From contig NZ_CP012159.1 of the NCBI RefSeq assembly GCF_001189295.1, forward strand, positions 434,001-498,000: DNA of 64,000 nt. The letters are read 5' to 3'. Origin of the DNA: Chondromyces crocatus (lineage in GTDB: Bacteria > Myxococcota_A > Polyangia > Polyangiales > Polyangiaceae). The position numbers and the translations under genes are program-made. Positions within the stretch are counted from its first letter, which is position 1. Every line of letters starts with the position of its first letter. Positions 18,225 through 26,956 of this stretch are shown here, in pieces. Below the pieces are notes generated by a model that made no database searches, was not told the origin of the DNA, and worked only from the letters and a program-made list of their open reading frames with translations.

Positions 18225-20336
18225 TCAGGGTGCGGGAGGAGGAAGATCGTCACCCGGAGGGAGTGGAATCTCGATCGTGAAGTCGTCGTTCTTCGGCTTG
18301 GTGGGCTTGCGAGGTCCCGTCTTGAGGGGACCCGTGGCTGCCGGAGCCGTCTGCGCGGGGAGCGGAGCCACTGCACCCTTCATGGGATCGACGGCTTCGA
18401 CCGTCGCGCCCGAAGCGCTGCTCGCAGGTGAAGAAGGCGGCTGGGATGGTGTCGGCTCGGGCGCAGGGTCCTGAGCTTGAATGGCCGTCCGCTCGGGCGG
18501 CGCTGTTCCGGCGGGTGGCTCGGGCGGGAGCTGGGAGCGGATGACGACCCAGGCCACGATGCCCGCCAGGGCGATGAGGCTGAAGGTGAAGACACGCACC
18601 ATCCGGCGGCGTCGTCCCCCTCCGTCGAGTTCGGGAGGAGGAGAGATGCCCACGCTGGACACCGGGTCTGGCAGCCGCGCCGGCTCGTGGACGTGCGTCG
18701 TCTGAACCGGCAAGCCAACGCGCGGGGCCACCGTCTGCGCAGGTGGGCCGGGATGCGGCGGAAGCTCCCCCTGCAGGACAGGAGAGAGCGGTCGTGAGGT
18801 GATGGGGCGCGGAGCGGGTGCGTCTTCGAAGGAGATGTCCTGGCTCTCGAAGGCGGCACGCGGAGGTGGCGCAGTGCCACTGGCCGGAGCTGGAGGCGGG
18901 GGCGCTCCCGGCTTGTCAGGAACCGACGGCGCTGCGGTCGGTGGTTCGGGCGCTGCAGACGCTCCGATCGCGAAAGGAGCCACGGCAGCGGCAGGCGCCA
19001 CAGCAGCGACAGGAACGGGCGGGACCGAGGACGCTTTCGGCTCGGGAACTTCTGCTTCGGCCTCGATGAGGTCGTCGAGGTCGCCGGTCGATGGCTCCTG
19101 GAGTTCCTCGATGTCGGCGACGTCGAGTTCGACGGTCCTCCGCGCCACCCGCGCTGCGGACGTGGCTGCGGGTGGAAGGGGAGCGCCGGGCGCCAGAGAC
19201 GCTTGCTTCTTCGCGGGCGGCGGCGGCGGCGGCGGCCGGGAAGCGACGGGGGCGCTTGCCACCTCGTCGGAGGGCCTGGGTGGCCTCGCCGAGAGCTTCG
19301 AGGAAGCAGCACCGTCGTCCGGGAGAGACGGCAGTCGGGGCGCCGGTGGGACGCTCGGCGCAGAGCGAGGGCGCGATTTCGCAGGCGGCGGTGGCGCGGA
19401 AGGACGGCGACTTCCCGTGCTGGTCGGTCGAGGGAGTGCGAGGGGCGCGCGAGGAAGGGTGGACTCGGTGGCGCCTGGTGCCTCGGTGCCAGGTTCGACG
19501 AGCCGGGTGAGGGACTCGGCGAGTTCGCGCGCGCTCGCGAAGCGGCCAGCGGGATCGCGATCGCAGGCGCGCGCAAACCACGCATCGAAGGACGCGGGCA
19601 CGTCCGCCTTGACCCGGGAAGGGACGGGGACTTCGCCGATCGAGATCTTGATCAGCAGGTCGCCGACGCCTTCGCTGTCGAAGGGAAGCTCGCCGACGAT
19701 GCACTCGTACGCGATGACGCCGAGCGCCCAGAGATCGGTGCGGAAATCGACCTCGCCGATGCCCTTGACCTGCTCCGGGCTCATGTAGTGGGGCGTTCCC
19801 ACCAGGGTGCCGACGCTGGTCTTCTGCATCACGCGCTTCGGATCGCTCACCTTGGCGACGCCGAAGTCGAGGACCTTCACCACTTCCTCGTCTTCGTTCG
19901 CGACGATGAAGAAGTTCTCCGGCTTGAGGTCTCGGTGGACGATGCCTGCGGGATGCGCGCGGGAGAGCGCACGCGCGACGTGGGTGACGATGCGCGACGT
20001 CTCCTGGATGGTGAGGCGCTTGCGCTTGCGCAGGCGCTCGAAGAGGTCTTCGCCTTCGAGCAGCTCCATGACGATGAAGGGCTGCTCGCCGTCGATGCCG
20101 TGATCGAGGATCTGGACGACGTGGGCGCTGCGAAGCTGTGCGGCGGCGGTCGCCTCACGACGGAAGCGCTCTCGCGCGTCTTCCTTCTTGGCGAGCTCGG
20201 GATCGATCAGCTTGACGGCAACCTGCGTCGAGAGCGCAAGGTGCTCCGCAACCCATACCGAGGCCTGGGAGCCTTGCCCCAACGGCCGGATGAGCCGGTA
20301 ACGTTGGCTCAGCACCCTGCCTACTTCGAACGACAT
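18225..20336 (-). CDS. Transmembrane Ser/Thr protein kinase (Hanks/PknB type)
   Basis: A 703-residue receptor-like kinase. The catalytic domain (about residues 10-275) is complete: glycine loop LGQGSQASVWVAE, ATP-binding Lys in VAVKLID (about 40), HRDLKPEN (about 130), DFG in VLDFGVAKV and the APE-equivalent MSPEQ. A Pro/Ala/Ser linker of nearly 300 residues follows, then one membrane segment (about 575-598, VFTFSLIALAGIVAWVVI) preceded by a basic RRRRMVR stop-transfer and a short Pro-rich external tail with no sensor fold that I can see. It phosphorylates Ser/Thr residues of unknown targets. It is downstream of the hemerythrin gene on the same strand, 63 bp away. Confidence 0.93.
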   Translation of the reverse strand: MSFEVGRVLSQRYRLIRPLGQGSQASVWVAEHLALSTQVAVKLIDPELAKKEDARERFRREATAAAQLRSAHVVQILDHGIDGEQPFIVMELLEGEDLFERLRKRKRLTIQETSRIVTHVARALSRAHPAGIVHRDLKPENFFIVANEDEEVVKVLDFGVAKVSDPKRVMQKTSVGTLVGTPHYMSPEQVKGIGEVDFRTDLWALGVIAYECIVGELPFDSEGVGDLLIKISIGEVPVPSRVKADVPASFDAWFARACDRDPAGRFASARELAESLTRLVEPGTEAPGATESTLPRAPLALPRPTSTGSRRPSAPPPPAKSRPRSAPSVPPAPRLPSLPDDGAASSKLSARPPRPSDEVASAPVASRPPPPPPPAKKQASLAPGAPLPPAATSAARVARRTVELDVADIEELQEPSTGDLDDLIEAEAEVPEPKASSVPPVPVAAVAPAAAVAPFAIGASAAPEPPTAAPSVPDKPGAPPPPAPASGTAPPPRAAFESQDISFEDAPAPRPITSRPLSPVLQGELPPHPGPPAQTVAPRVGLPVQTTHVHEPARLPDPVSSVGISPPPELDGGGRRRRMVRVFTFSLIALAGIVAWVVIRSQLPPEPPAGTAPPERTAIQAQDPAPEPTPSQPPSSPASSASGATVEAVDPMKGAVAPLPAQTAPAATGPLKTGPRKPTKPKNDDFTIEIPLPPGDDLPPPAP

Positions 20337-20399
20337 CCCGGAGCGTGGAGCCTACGTTGTGAAGCGCGGCTCTGTCGAGGGCTCCCGGTGCATGGATCG

Positions 20400-20831
20400 T
20401 CAAGCACCCTGGCGCACAGTGGCTTTCATGAGCTCGCGCCACTCTTCGTGGGTCAGCTCGGGATAGATGTAGTCGCCTTCGAAATTTGTATGGTGCAGCA
20501 TGAGCTTGGCGACACGGACGATCACGTGGGCAACGTCTTCGTCCTGAGGAGCCGCCGCGAGTTCCTGGGCGGCCTCGCGGATCGCCGCGTGCTGCTTGCA
20601 GGCGACCTGGACCTCCTCGCTCAGCCCGTGCTCTTCGAGATGCGGGAAGACCGCTGTCTCCTCGTACGTGAAATGCCGCTCCATCGGCCCCTGGAGGAAG
20701 GCGAGCAAGCTGTCACGCTCGAGGGTCGCGGCTTCGCGCGATTGCTCGGCGAGACCGATGAGCTTCCACGCCATATCACGGGCTCGGTCTTCCTCCTCGA
20801 AGAGGCCCGCGAGCATGCGGTCGTATTCCAT
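20400..20831 (-). CDS. Hemerythrin-like (HHE) domain protein
   Basis: A 143-residue soluble four-helix protein of the hemerythrin cation-binding family. Metal-ligand motifs are visible in order: a His in MERHFTYEETAVFPHLEEHG (H, E and H), a His in CKQHAAIRE, and HH plus E/D in MLHHTNFEGDYIYPEL. Such proteins bind O2, NO or sense iron and redox state through a di-iron centre; which applies here is not visible. It precedes the transmembrane kinase gene in the same direction, so joint expression is possible. ATG 20831 is the natural start. Confidence 0.88.
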   Translation of the reverse strand: MEYDRMLAGLFEEEDRARDMAWKLIGLAEQSREAATLERDSLLAFLQGPMERHFTYEETAVFPHLEEHGLSEEVQVACKQHAAIREAAQELAAAPQDEDVAHVIVRVAKLMLHHTNFEGDYIYPELTHEEWRELMKATVRQGA

Positions 20832-20912
20832 GGCCTGGGGTGATCTCGTAGACCAATTCGTTCGGCGGGTCGAGGGGAGCGCGCGTCCACGCCTCCCGGA
20901 GAACGAGGCGTT

Positions 20913-21401
20913 TCAGCTCTCCTCGTCGGCCTCGGCCTCCGCGGCTTTCTTCTTTTTCTCGGCCTCCGCCTCGACGCGGACGATCTCGGCAAGCCGGGTG
21001 ACCACGCCGTTCGCGACCATGGTGAGCACCTGTTTCTCGAGGGCCACGCGCTCCTGGGGCCGGCCTCCGAAGGAGATGCGCGACCTGGCCGGCGCACCTC
21101 CCTGAACGCGGCCCACGAGGGTGCAGCTCACCCGGTGGACGTCGCCCCGGGTGACCGAGGTGAACTCGACGATGCGGGCATGGAGGATCACCTTCTTGCC
21201 CGAGCCGAAATCTGCCTTGCTCGCCGCGCTCTTGAGCAAGGGCTTGAGCCTCTTGATCAGGAGATCGTGGAGATCACCGGCGGGCGCCTCGACCTTCTTC
21301 CACTCGACCTTGGTCTTGTTGCCCGCCTCGCTCACCGCCGGGGTCGCCACCGCTGCGACGGCCAGAAACAAGGCGAAGAGCCACGGAGAGAGGCGGCGCA
21401 T
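20913..21401 (-). CDS. Exported hypothetical protein, 162 residues
   Basis: The N terminus is a classical signal peptide (MRRLSPWLFALFLAVAAVA, then a cut near SEAG). The mature protein has beta-rich character with VILHARIVEFTSVTRGDVHR and ends in a highly charged Lys/Glu/Ala helix (EKKKKAAEAEADEES). No enzyme motif or lipobox was seen, so it is probably periplasmic. I do not recognise the family; the arrangement resembles small envelope proteins that myxobacteria encode in numbers. Neighbours on the same strand are the hemerythrin and a 233-residue unknown. Confidence 0.75.
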   Translation of the reverse strand: MRRLSPWLFALFLAVAAVATPAVSEAGNKTKVEWKKVEAPAGDLHDLLIKRLKPLLKSAASKADFGSGKKVILHARIVEFTSVTRGDVHRVSCTLVGRVQGGAPARSRISFGGRPQERVALEKQVLTMVANGVVTRLAEIVRVEAEAEKKKKAAEAEADEES

Positions 21402-21538
21402 CCCGAGGTCCTAGCGAGGAGGTCGCAGAGGGGCCAAGTTCACGCCGGAACGAGGGCGCTGCTGGAGAGCACTCGAGATGGTTGCACCGCGCGCAGGTTC
21501 TGCGGTGTGAGCCAGGAAGGCGCGTCCGGGCGAAGAGG

Positions 21539-22240
21539 TCAGAAATCGTGGTAGCCGACGGGCGGCTCGACGAGCTTGGCGGCACGCGCGGCGCCGCGAA
21601 ACACGTAGTCGGAGTAGCTGTAGGGGCCGTCCGACCAGACCAGGAAATCGTCGTGCAGGACGCCGTTCGGGGCGCCATCGCACAGCTCCGGCGCGGCGAT
21701 CACCGGGCCTTCCTGGTAGATCGGTGTGGAGGGCTGCTCGATCTCCTCTTCCGCCTCTTCCATGGCGGCGAGCGCACCGGCATGACGCTCGGTGTCGAGC
21801 TGGTCGACGGGACAGAGTTCCCAGTCGAGCAGGATGAGCTCCGGGTGAGGAGGCTCCTCGGCGCGTGATGCGAAGGGGGGATGGTCGACCGGAGCGAGGC
21901 CTGCCGAGGCGATGGCTGCACGCAGGCGGCGCTGGCGGTCACTTCGCTTGGCTTCGTCGGCCTCCCAGAACGCAGCGAGCGCGGCGATGACGTCCTCGGT
22001 CTTGGCTTCGCGCCACAGGCGAGGATCACGCGAGGCCGGATCCAGGTCGGGGACCTTGCGGCGCAGCGCGATGAAGGCTTCAGCGTGAGGAGCGAAGGTG
22101 GGGAGGTCTGCGAGGGCGTGATCGACGGACCAGTGGATGCGGTGATCCACCTCGACGATGTACCGGTGGCGCCCCAGGGCGCGCAGGAGACGGCCGATTT
22201 CTTCAGGGGTCCGCGCGGCGAAGGACCAGGCGAGCATCAT
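21539..22240 (-). CDS. Hypothetical protein, 233 residues
   Basis: A soluble acidic protein of unknown family. It opens with MMLAWSFAARTPEEIGRLLR, which looks like a folded helix rather than a signal peptide, and has a central charged helical part (KRSDRQRRLRAAIASAGL) and a Glu-rich segment (AAMEEAEEEIEQP). The C terminus is aromatic (SDGPYSYSDYVFRG, then PPVGYHDF). The gene begins with two ATG codons at 22240 and 22237 and starts 4 bp after the stop of the small lipoprotein gene, so it is in one operon with it. Confidence 0.7.
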   Translation of the reverse strand: MMLAWSFAARTPEEIGRLLRALGRHRYIVEVDHRIHWSVDHALADLPTFAPHAEAFIALRRKVPDLDPASRDPRLWREAKTEDVIAALAAFWEADEAKRSDRQRRLRAAIASAGLAPVDHPPFASRAEEPPHPELILLDWELCPVDQLDTERHAGALAAMEEAEEEIEQPSTPIYQEGPVIAAPELCDGAPNGVLHDDFLVWSDGPYSYSDYVFRGAARAAKLVEPPVGYHDF

Positions 22241-22244
22241 GGCG

Positions 22245-22538
22245 TTACCCGTCGCAGCGAACGCTGGCGTTGATCATGTCGTGGCGAATCTCGGCGAGAC
22301 AGCGCTTGGCGCAGTCGTCGAGGATATCGGCCTTCTCGGCCGCGCATCGCTGCAAGCAGGCGTCGCGCTTCGCGTCCTCGTCGAGGTCGCGCTGACCTTT
22401 CTTTCCCGAAGCGATGCCGCGGTACTTGCCGTCCATGATCTCGGCGGTGCAGCGGGTCTGGTCACTGCATCCGGTGGCGAACGAGACCACGCCGAAGAGG
22501 AGGACGCACCATCCCAGGAGGCTGTCACGAGAAAGCAC
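22245..22538 (-). CDS. Small Cys-rich lipoprotein, 97 residues
   Basis: A signal peptide with lipobox (VVSFATGC, Cys about residue 24) predicts lipid anchoring. The short mature part has seven further Cys, in a C-x3-C-type helical pattern (DACLQRCAAEKADILDDC, then AKRCLAEIRHD), which suggests two or three disulphides in a helical hairpin. I do not recognise a named family. It lies in the same direction as, and just ahead of, the 233-residue gene, and 52 bp after the YXWGXW protein gene. Confidence 0.78.
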   Translation of the reverse strand: MLSRDSLLGWCVLLFGVVSFATGCSDQTRCTAEIMDGKYRGIASGKKGQRDLDEDAKRDACLQRCAAEKADILDDCAKRCLAEIRHDMINASVRCDG

Positions 22539-22590
22539 GGGCGCACTTTACGCCGTCCTGGCGGGCTGTTGTCGATACTCCTCGGTGAAC

Positions 22591-23010
22591 TCAGCGCTTC
22601 CCCTTCGGGAAATGCCAGACCCCGCCGAACCAGACGAGGCCGCCGTCAGGGCGGCGGACGGTGGTGGAGGGTGCGAAGAAGGCGCCGGGATAGGGTTCTT
22701 CCCAGCGGCCAGGGAGCCAGACCCAGCGACGGTTGCGCCACTGCCACTCGCCATCCACCCACACGGGGTCTTTCACGCCTTCGGGAGGCCCAGGGACGAC
22801 CTCGACGTGCGCGGGTGGAGGGGGATAAGGGACGATGGCGAAGGGGTCCTGAGGCGAATGCCGCCCCAGCTCCGGGGTGGGGATCGCGTTCCCGCAGGCC
22901 AGGGGCGAGAGCGACGCGCACAGGATGAGCAGGCGGTGCGCGGTGGAGGGCAACCACCCGGGCCGCGCGGGTTCGTGCGGGTTGCACAGGATCATCCAGC
23001 GTCGATCCAT
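22591..23010 (-). CDS. YXWGXW-repeat lipoprotein
   Basis: A 139-residue predicted lipoprotein: a hydrophobic stretch (RLLILCASLSPLAC) with a plausible lipobox Cys near residue 39, then a Pro-rich spacer. The second half has the Trp-rich pattern of the YXWGXW family (VDGEWQWRNRRWVWLPGRW, VWFGGVWHF). These proteins are envelope-associated with unknown function. The gene starts inside the last 19 bases of the prepilin peptidase gene. The true start may be one of the Met codons at residues 1 or 6. Confidence 0.78.
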   Translation of the reverse strand: MDRRWMILCNPHEPARPGWLPSTAHRLLILCASLSPLACGNAIPTPELGRHSPQDPFAIVPYPPPPAHVEVVPGPPEGVKDPVWVDGEWQWRNRRWVWLPGRWEEPYPGAFFAPSTTVRRPDGGLVWFGGVWHFPKGKR

Positions 23011-23957
23011 GCAAGGTACGCTCCCAGCACCTCTTGCCCGACGAGGAGGAATTCGAGGGTGGCCAGCGCAAGGAAGGGACCGAAGGCCATGCGGGCCTGT
23101 CCGAACCCCTCCCCTGGCGCTTCGGCGAGGGGGTCCTCCGCGAACTCCCGCTCGGCCTCGGCGCGCTCTTCGCCGCTCAGGGCTTCGATCTCGGCGCGGA
23201 CGCGTTCGCGCTCTTCCCGCACGGCTTCGGGCTCGTCGATTCGACCGCGGAAGAGGAGGAGCGCGATGGCAGCGAGCGTGCCCTGAACGGCGCCCGCGCC
23301 GAGGACGAAGAGGGCGCCGCCCCAGCCGAACCAGGCCCCCGCGAGCACGAGAAGCTTGGCATCACCGAGCCCCATGCCCACGCGGCCTCCTCGAAGCCGA
23401 GGGTAGATGACCACGAAGGGGAGCCAGACGATGACGAACCCGACGACCGCGCCGATCACGGCGTCGAGAAAGCCGAGGTCCCGCAACGATGCGGTGGCCA
23501 GGCCCAGCACGGCGCCCCCGAGGGTGATGGCGTCCGGGATGTACATGTGCTCGAGGTCGATGAACGTCGCAGCCAGCAGCCCCAGGGCGAGGGCGAGATC
23601 TGCCGTGTAGATGGCGAGAGCGCGCGCGATGGGCGTGCTGTCGGGCAGGCGCAGGATGATCACTTCGACGATGGCCAGCGAGAGCAGCCCCCCCGCGGCC
23701 TCGACGAGGGGGTAGCGCGCGCTCACCTTGGCGCCGCAGCAACGCGCGCGGCCCCGGAGCAGGAGCCACGAGAACAGCGGGACGTTGTCCCAGGGTCGGA
23801 TGGGCTTGCCGCAGGCCGGGCACGTGGAGCCGGGATGGACGACGCTCATTTCCCGCGGGACGCGGTAGATGACGACGTTGAGAAAGCTGCCCCAGAGGAG
23901 GCCGAAGCACACCGCGAAGGCGCGGAGAAACCAGGGGGGGAAGTCGGCGAGGGTCAC
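22992..23957 (-). CDS. pilD: Prepilin peptidase / N-methyltransferase (PilD/type IV leader peptidase)
   Basis: About 321 residues with several membrane segments; it would cut prepilin leader peptides at the inner membrane for type IV pili or type II secretion. The two aspartyl-protease Asp residues are visible in FIDLEHMYIPDAI and GLGDAKL. The cytoplasmic loop has CPACGKPIRPWDNVPLFSW, the first zinc-type CxxC, but the second pair is altered (RARCCGAKVSARYPLVE). A Glu/Arg-rich insertion (about residues 245-285) separates the last membrane helices. No in-frame ATG exists near the homology start; GTG 23957 is the best start. It is divergent from the FGE-like gene. Confidence 0.88.
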   Translation of the reverse strand: MTLADFPPWFLRAFAVCFGLLWGSFLNVVIYRVPREMSVVHPGSTCPACGKPIRPWDNVPLFSWLLLRGRARCCGAKVSARYPLVEAAGGLLSLAIVEVIILRLPDSTPIARALAIYTADLALALGLLAATFIDLEHMYIPDAITLGGAVLGLATASLRDLGFLDAVIGAVVGFVIVWLPFVVIYPRLRGGRVGMGLGDAKLLVLAGAWFGWGGALFVLGAGAVQGTLAAIALLLFRGRIDEPEAVREERERVRAEIEALSGEERAEAEREFAEDPLAEAPGEGFGQARMAFGPFLALATLEFLLVGQEVLGAYLAWIDAG

Positions 23958-24035
23958 CGGATGCTGGACCGGAGCATAGCGCGCACTTTGACGGGGGAGA
24001 GTTCCCGCAGCATAAAGCTGTCCGTCGTGCGGACC

Positions 24036-25262
24036 ATGCAGAGGAGAAAGCTCGCCCTTGGGCTCGCCATCGCCGCAGGTTTGGCGGGTTGTCGGGGCGG
24101 CAGCGGAGGGAGCGGCTCGGAGGATCGTGGGTCGCAGGCCTTGCACCCGAACGGAAAGGTGCTGGAGGCCGCAGAGAACGAGGAGACGGCCGGTAGCGTC
24201 GATGCGGGAAGGCGCTCGCCCGCAGCGGCAGGGCCGGCGACGATCGACATTCCCGGAGGGAAGCTCGTGGCCGGGAGCACACCTGGCGACAAGGGGCGCG
24301 ATCCGACGCTCGAGCCCACGCTGCTGGAGGTCGAACTCGGCGGGTACGGCGTGGACCGCTACCTCTATCCGAACGATCCGAGCAAGCCACCCCTCACCGG
24401 GGTGACCCGAGCGAAGGCGGCAGAGCTCTGCCAGCAAGGGGGTGGACGGCTGTGCACGGAGCTGGAATGGGAGCACGCCTGCAAGGGGAAGGAGTCTTCG
24501 CCCTATGCCACCGGTGCGGCCTGGGATGCGACCTGTGAGAAGGAGCCGGCGTCGTGCGCTTCGCCGTTCGGGGTGCTCGGGATGGGCGCACTCCGGGAGT
24601 GGACCGCGAGCGATGTGAGCGAGATCGAGGACTTGCGCCCCAAGGCGGCGGCGGTGCGAGGTGCGAGCCGCGGGGCGCAGACGCCTGATCATCGGTGTGC
24701 GCACCGCAGCGCGGTCGACGCGACGGCGAGCGGAAACGATCTCGGCTTCCGCTGCTGCCGAGGCGCACCGAACGCCGTGAGCGTCCCTTCGCCAGGCTGG
24801 CAGCAGACGTACCGGAAGGCGGAGATCACGCCAGCTCAGGTGGCCGAGATGATCGCGTCCGTGCCGAACCTCCGGGACATCGCGGGCACCGAGGTCGTGT
24901 TCTTCAAGGAGCCGGAGGACGTGAACACGGTGCTCTCCCGCGCCGATGCCGGCGGGCCGCCGCCCAACACGACGCTCACCACCTCACCGCTGCTGTGGAG
25001 CCCGGTCCCCGGGGAGGAACTCCTCGTCGTGGCAGGCCGCGCCGACAAGAACTCGTTCGTGCTGGCCTTCTACAGGTTGCCAGGGGACCGCTACCGCATC
25101 GCCTCGTCGCTGGTGCTCAAGGACGAGAAGGGCCCCGTGGTGCTGGGCTTCAACGGCTACATCCGGAAGCGACTTCCCTGGGCCACCTGCCTGGAGTGCC
25201 GTGGGGAGTCGGGCCACGTGACCTACCGCGACGATCACCGGGTGGTGATCATCCAGAAGTAG
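24036..25262 (+). CDS. FGE/SUMF1-like lipoprotein
   Basis: A 408-residue protein with a signal peptide and lipobox (LAIAAGLAGC, Cys about residue 19), so it should be lipid-anchored outside the inner membrane. About residues 75-255 resemble the formylglycine-generating enzyme/sulfatase-modifying fold: TRAKAAELCQQGGGRLCTELEWEHACKG in pieces, then GVLGMGALREWTAS and GFRCCRG. The C-terminal 150 residues form a separate beta-rich domain ending LPWATCLECRGE. Whether it modifies a substrate is unclear, since many such lipoproteins are binding rather than catalytic. It starts at ATG 24036, 78 bp from the divergent pilD start; longer frames upstream are pilD antisense. Confidence 0.82.
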   Translation: MQRRKLALGLAIAAGLAGCRGGSGGSGSEDRGSQALHPNGKVLEAAENEETAGSVDAGRRSPAAAGPATIDIPGGKLVAGSTPGDKGRDPTLEPTLLEVELGGYGVDRYLYPNDPSKPPLTGVTRAKAAELCQQGGGRLCTELEWEHACKGKESSPYATGAAWDATCEKEPASCASPFGVLGMGALREWTASDVSEIEDLRPKAAAVRGASRGAQTPDHRCAHRSAVDATASGNDLGFRCCRGAPNAVSVPSPGWQQTYRKAEITPAQVAEMIASVPNLRDIAGTEVVFFKEPEDVNTVLSRADAGGPPPNTTLTTSPLLWSPVPGEELLVVAGRADKNSFVLAFYRLPGDRYRIASSLVLKDEKGPVVLGFNGYIRKRLPWATCLECRGESGHVTYRDDHRVVIIQK

Positions 25263-25662
25263 GGCGCGGGAGGGCGATGACGCCGGTGATGATCCGGCGG
25301 TAGGTCGCCGAGTACTGGATCAGGCGCTCGACGGCATCGGCGAGCTCGGCCTGGTCGAGCGACTCGGTGGGAAGTTCGGCGCAGAGCAAGGGCTGATCGT
25401 GCTCGTCGAAGGCGAACTTGGCGAGGCGCATGTCGCGGTTCGCTTCGAGCAGGTGTACCGGCAGCTCGCTCACGAGCTTGGCGTCGCTGCCGAGCACGTC
25501 GAGCATGGAGAGGACGACCCAGCCTTCCGCGTGCTGGATGAAGAACGGCGGGAACGCGGCCACACCTTCCTCGCGCGGCCGAACGCGCAGGGTCGAGGCG
25601 TTCTCGATGTCGGCGCGGTAACCGAGGCCGTCGATCCAGCTCTTGAGGGTGGCCAGGTCCAT
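25249..25662 (-). CDS. YbjN / secretion-chaperone-like small protein
   Basis: 137 residues, from the ATG at 25662 (MDLATLKSWIDGLGY); upstream in-frame sequence is Cys/Arg-rich and not convincing. The fold pattern, alternating helix and strands with TLRVRPREEG, GWVVLSMLDVLG and a C-terminal LIQYSATYRRIITG, resembles the YbjN/type III chaperone-like superfamily, which binds partner proteins. No signal peptide. It follows the kinase-like lipoprotein on the same strand by 64 bp and overlaps the convergent FGE-like gene by 14 bp at its 3' end. The family call is by pattern only. Confidence 0.7.
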   Translation of the reverse strand: MDLATLKSWIDGLGYRADIENASTLRVRPREEGVAAFPPFFIQHAEGWVVLSMLDVLGSDAKLVSELPVHLLEANRDMRLAKFAFDEHDQPLLCAELPTESLDQAELADAVERLIQYSATYRRIITGVIALPRPTSG

Positions 25663-25726
25663 AGGGGGAGGATTTGGCACCGCGTCGCAGCGCGGATCAA
25701 GGGTGGTCACACCCCTCTGCTGCCGT

Positions 25727-26956
25727 TCATAGACCGAGCGCGGCCTCGCCATGGCGCACGCGCTTGGCCTCGATGAGGGACAGCAAGGCCAGTCGCCGTT
25801 CATCGAGATCGATCAGCGTGCGTGGCGAGACGAGCCACTGGTCGAAGCCGGTGAGGGGTGCAGGGGCAGAGGGTGCGCCACCACGAGAGGTCACCTCACG
25901 AGTGGGGAGGGCGATGCTACCTGGAGCGAGGTGTGCGGCCATCTGGGCACGCCCGAGCTGGAGCAGACCAGCGTGCAGCGTGCGAGGGAAGCGCTCGACG
26001 GCGGCGAGACGACGCAGGAGAAGATCGAGGGCGTGCACCGGAACGAGGGCAGGAAAGGCGTCGGCGTTGTCGTCCAGGATCAACGCGTCACCGTCCACAT
26101 CCAGCAGCAGGTCGGGACGGCGAATGTGACCCGACAGGTAGTCGAGGACGAGCATCTCCACATAATCACGGACCAGCTGCGTGCGCTCTTCGGCCAGGGG
26201 TGTGAGAGACGCGGCCCATCGGCTCCACTGCTCCATCTCTGCGGCGCCATCGACGGCTCTGATGCGCCTCGTGCAGCTGGCGGACGGCGGCCGTGGCGCC
26301 CCCAGAGGTCTTGATGTACCGAGCGCCTGTCCTTGAACGAGCGCATCGACGGAGCCATCGTTCATCACCACCAGCTCACGGAGCAGTTCCGGACCGCCGG
26401 GCTGGCCTTCGAGCAGCCGCGCCACGTCGCCCACCGGAATGCGACGGAGAACGGCGGAGGGTACCGTGCGCGCGCCGAGCGCCGACGCGAGGCGAGCAAA
26501 AGCGAGGGGGCGACGCCACGCATGGGTCTGACCTCGACGCGAAAGCCACAGGGTGACCGTGGCCGGCTCGCCGTGTCCGCGCGCGAGCTGCGCCACGAGG
26601 CCAGCAGAACGACCTCGCCGAGACGACTCGGGGCAGGCAGACGGCTCACTCTCCGGAGAGCGCAACGACAGCAGACGTCCCTCTCCGAGGAACGTGGAGG
26701 CATGGGCCTCGGAGCGGTCGGAGAAACGCGGAGGCTCGAGCGAGAGGGGGTGTCCAGCGCTCGCGCCCGAGTGCAGCGCGGAGGTGCTGGCCGCCTGCGC
26801 TGCTCCGAGCGGGTCTTGTAAAGAGAGAGGGACCGGAGGCTTCGCCATCCCAGGTGACGACGAACGATCCTCCGTTCCGATCTCACCTGCCACTTCACCC
26901 AGATAAGCGCTCGAGCACCCCGCCAACCAAAGCGTCGCGAGAAGGCCCGCTCTCAT
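25727..26956 (-). CDS. Lipoprotein with a kinase-like (Fam20/HipA-type) fold
   Basis: 409 residues. The N terminus is a lipoprotein signal (MRAGLLATLWLAGC), so the protein is predicted to be outside the inner membrane. After a low-complexity region, about residues 120-330 read like an atypical kinase: a possible nucleotide-proximal strand pair (PATVTLWLSRRGQTHAW), then YVEMLVLDYLSGHIRRPDLL and LILDDNADAF. The order D-x-L-x-GH-x-R-R followed by LDDN-x-x-AF matches the catalytic and metal-binding loops of the Fam20C/HipA/PI-kinase group. Function as a secreted protein or small-molecule kinase is inference. It overlaps the upstream hydrolase stop by 4 bp (ATGA). Confidence 0.75.
   Translation of the reverse strand: MRAGLLATLWLAGCSSAYLGEVAGEIGTEDRSSSPGMAKPPVPLSLQDPLGAAQAASTSALHSGASAGHPLSLEPPRFSDRSEAHASTFLGEGRLLSLRSPESEPSACPESSRRGRSAGLVAQLARGHGEPATVTLWLSRRGQTHAWRRPLAFARLASALGARTVPSAVLRRIPVGDVARLLEGQPGGPELLRELVVMNDGSVDALVQGQALGTSRPLGAPRPPSASCTRRIRAVDGAAEMEQWSRWAASLTPLAEERTQLVRDYVEMLVLDYLSGHIRRPDLLLDVDGDALILDDNADAFPALVPVHALDLLLRRLAAVERFPRTLHAGLLQLGRAQMAAHLAPGSIALPTREVTSRGGAPSAPAPLTGFDQWLVSPRTLIDLDERRLALLSLIEAKRVRHGEAALGL

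Noticed and set aside
23034-24035. Upstream part of the plus-strand frame ahead of the FGE-like lipoprotein
   Set aside because: It is the antisense of the prepilin peptidase gene; the lipoprotein signal starts at 24036.
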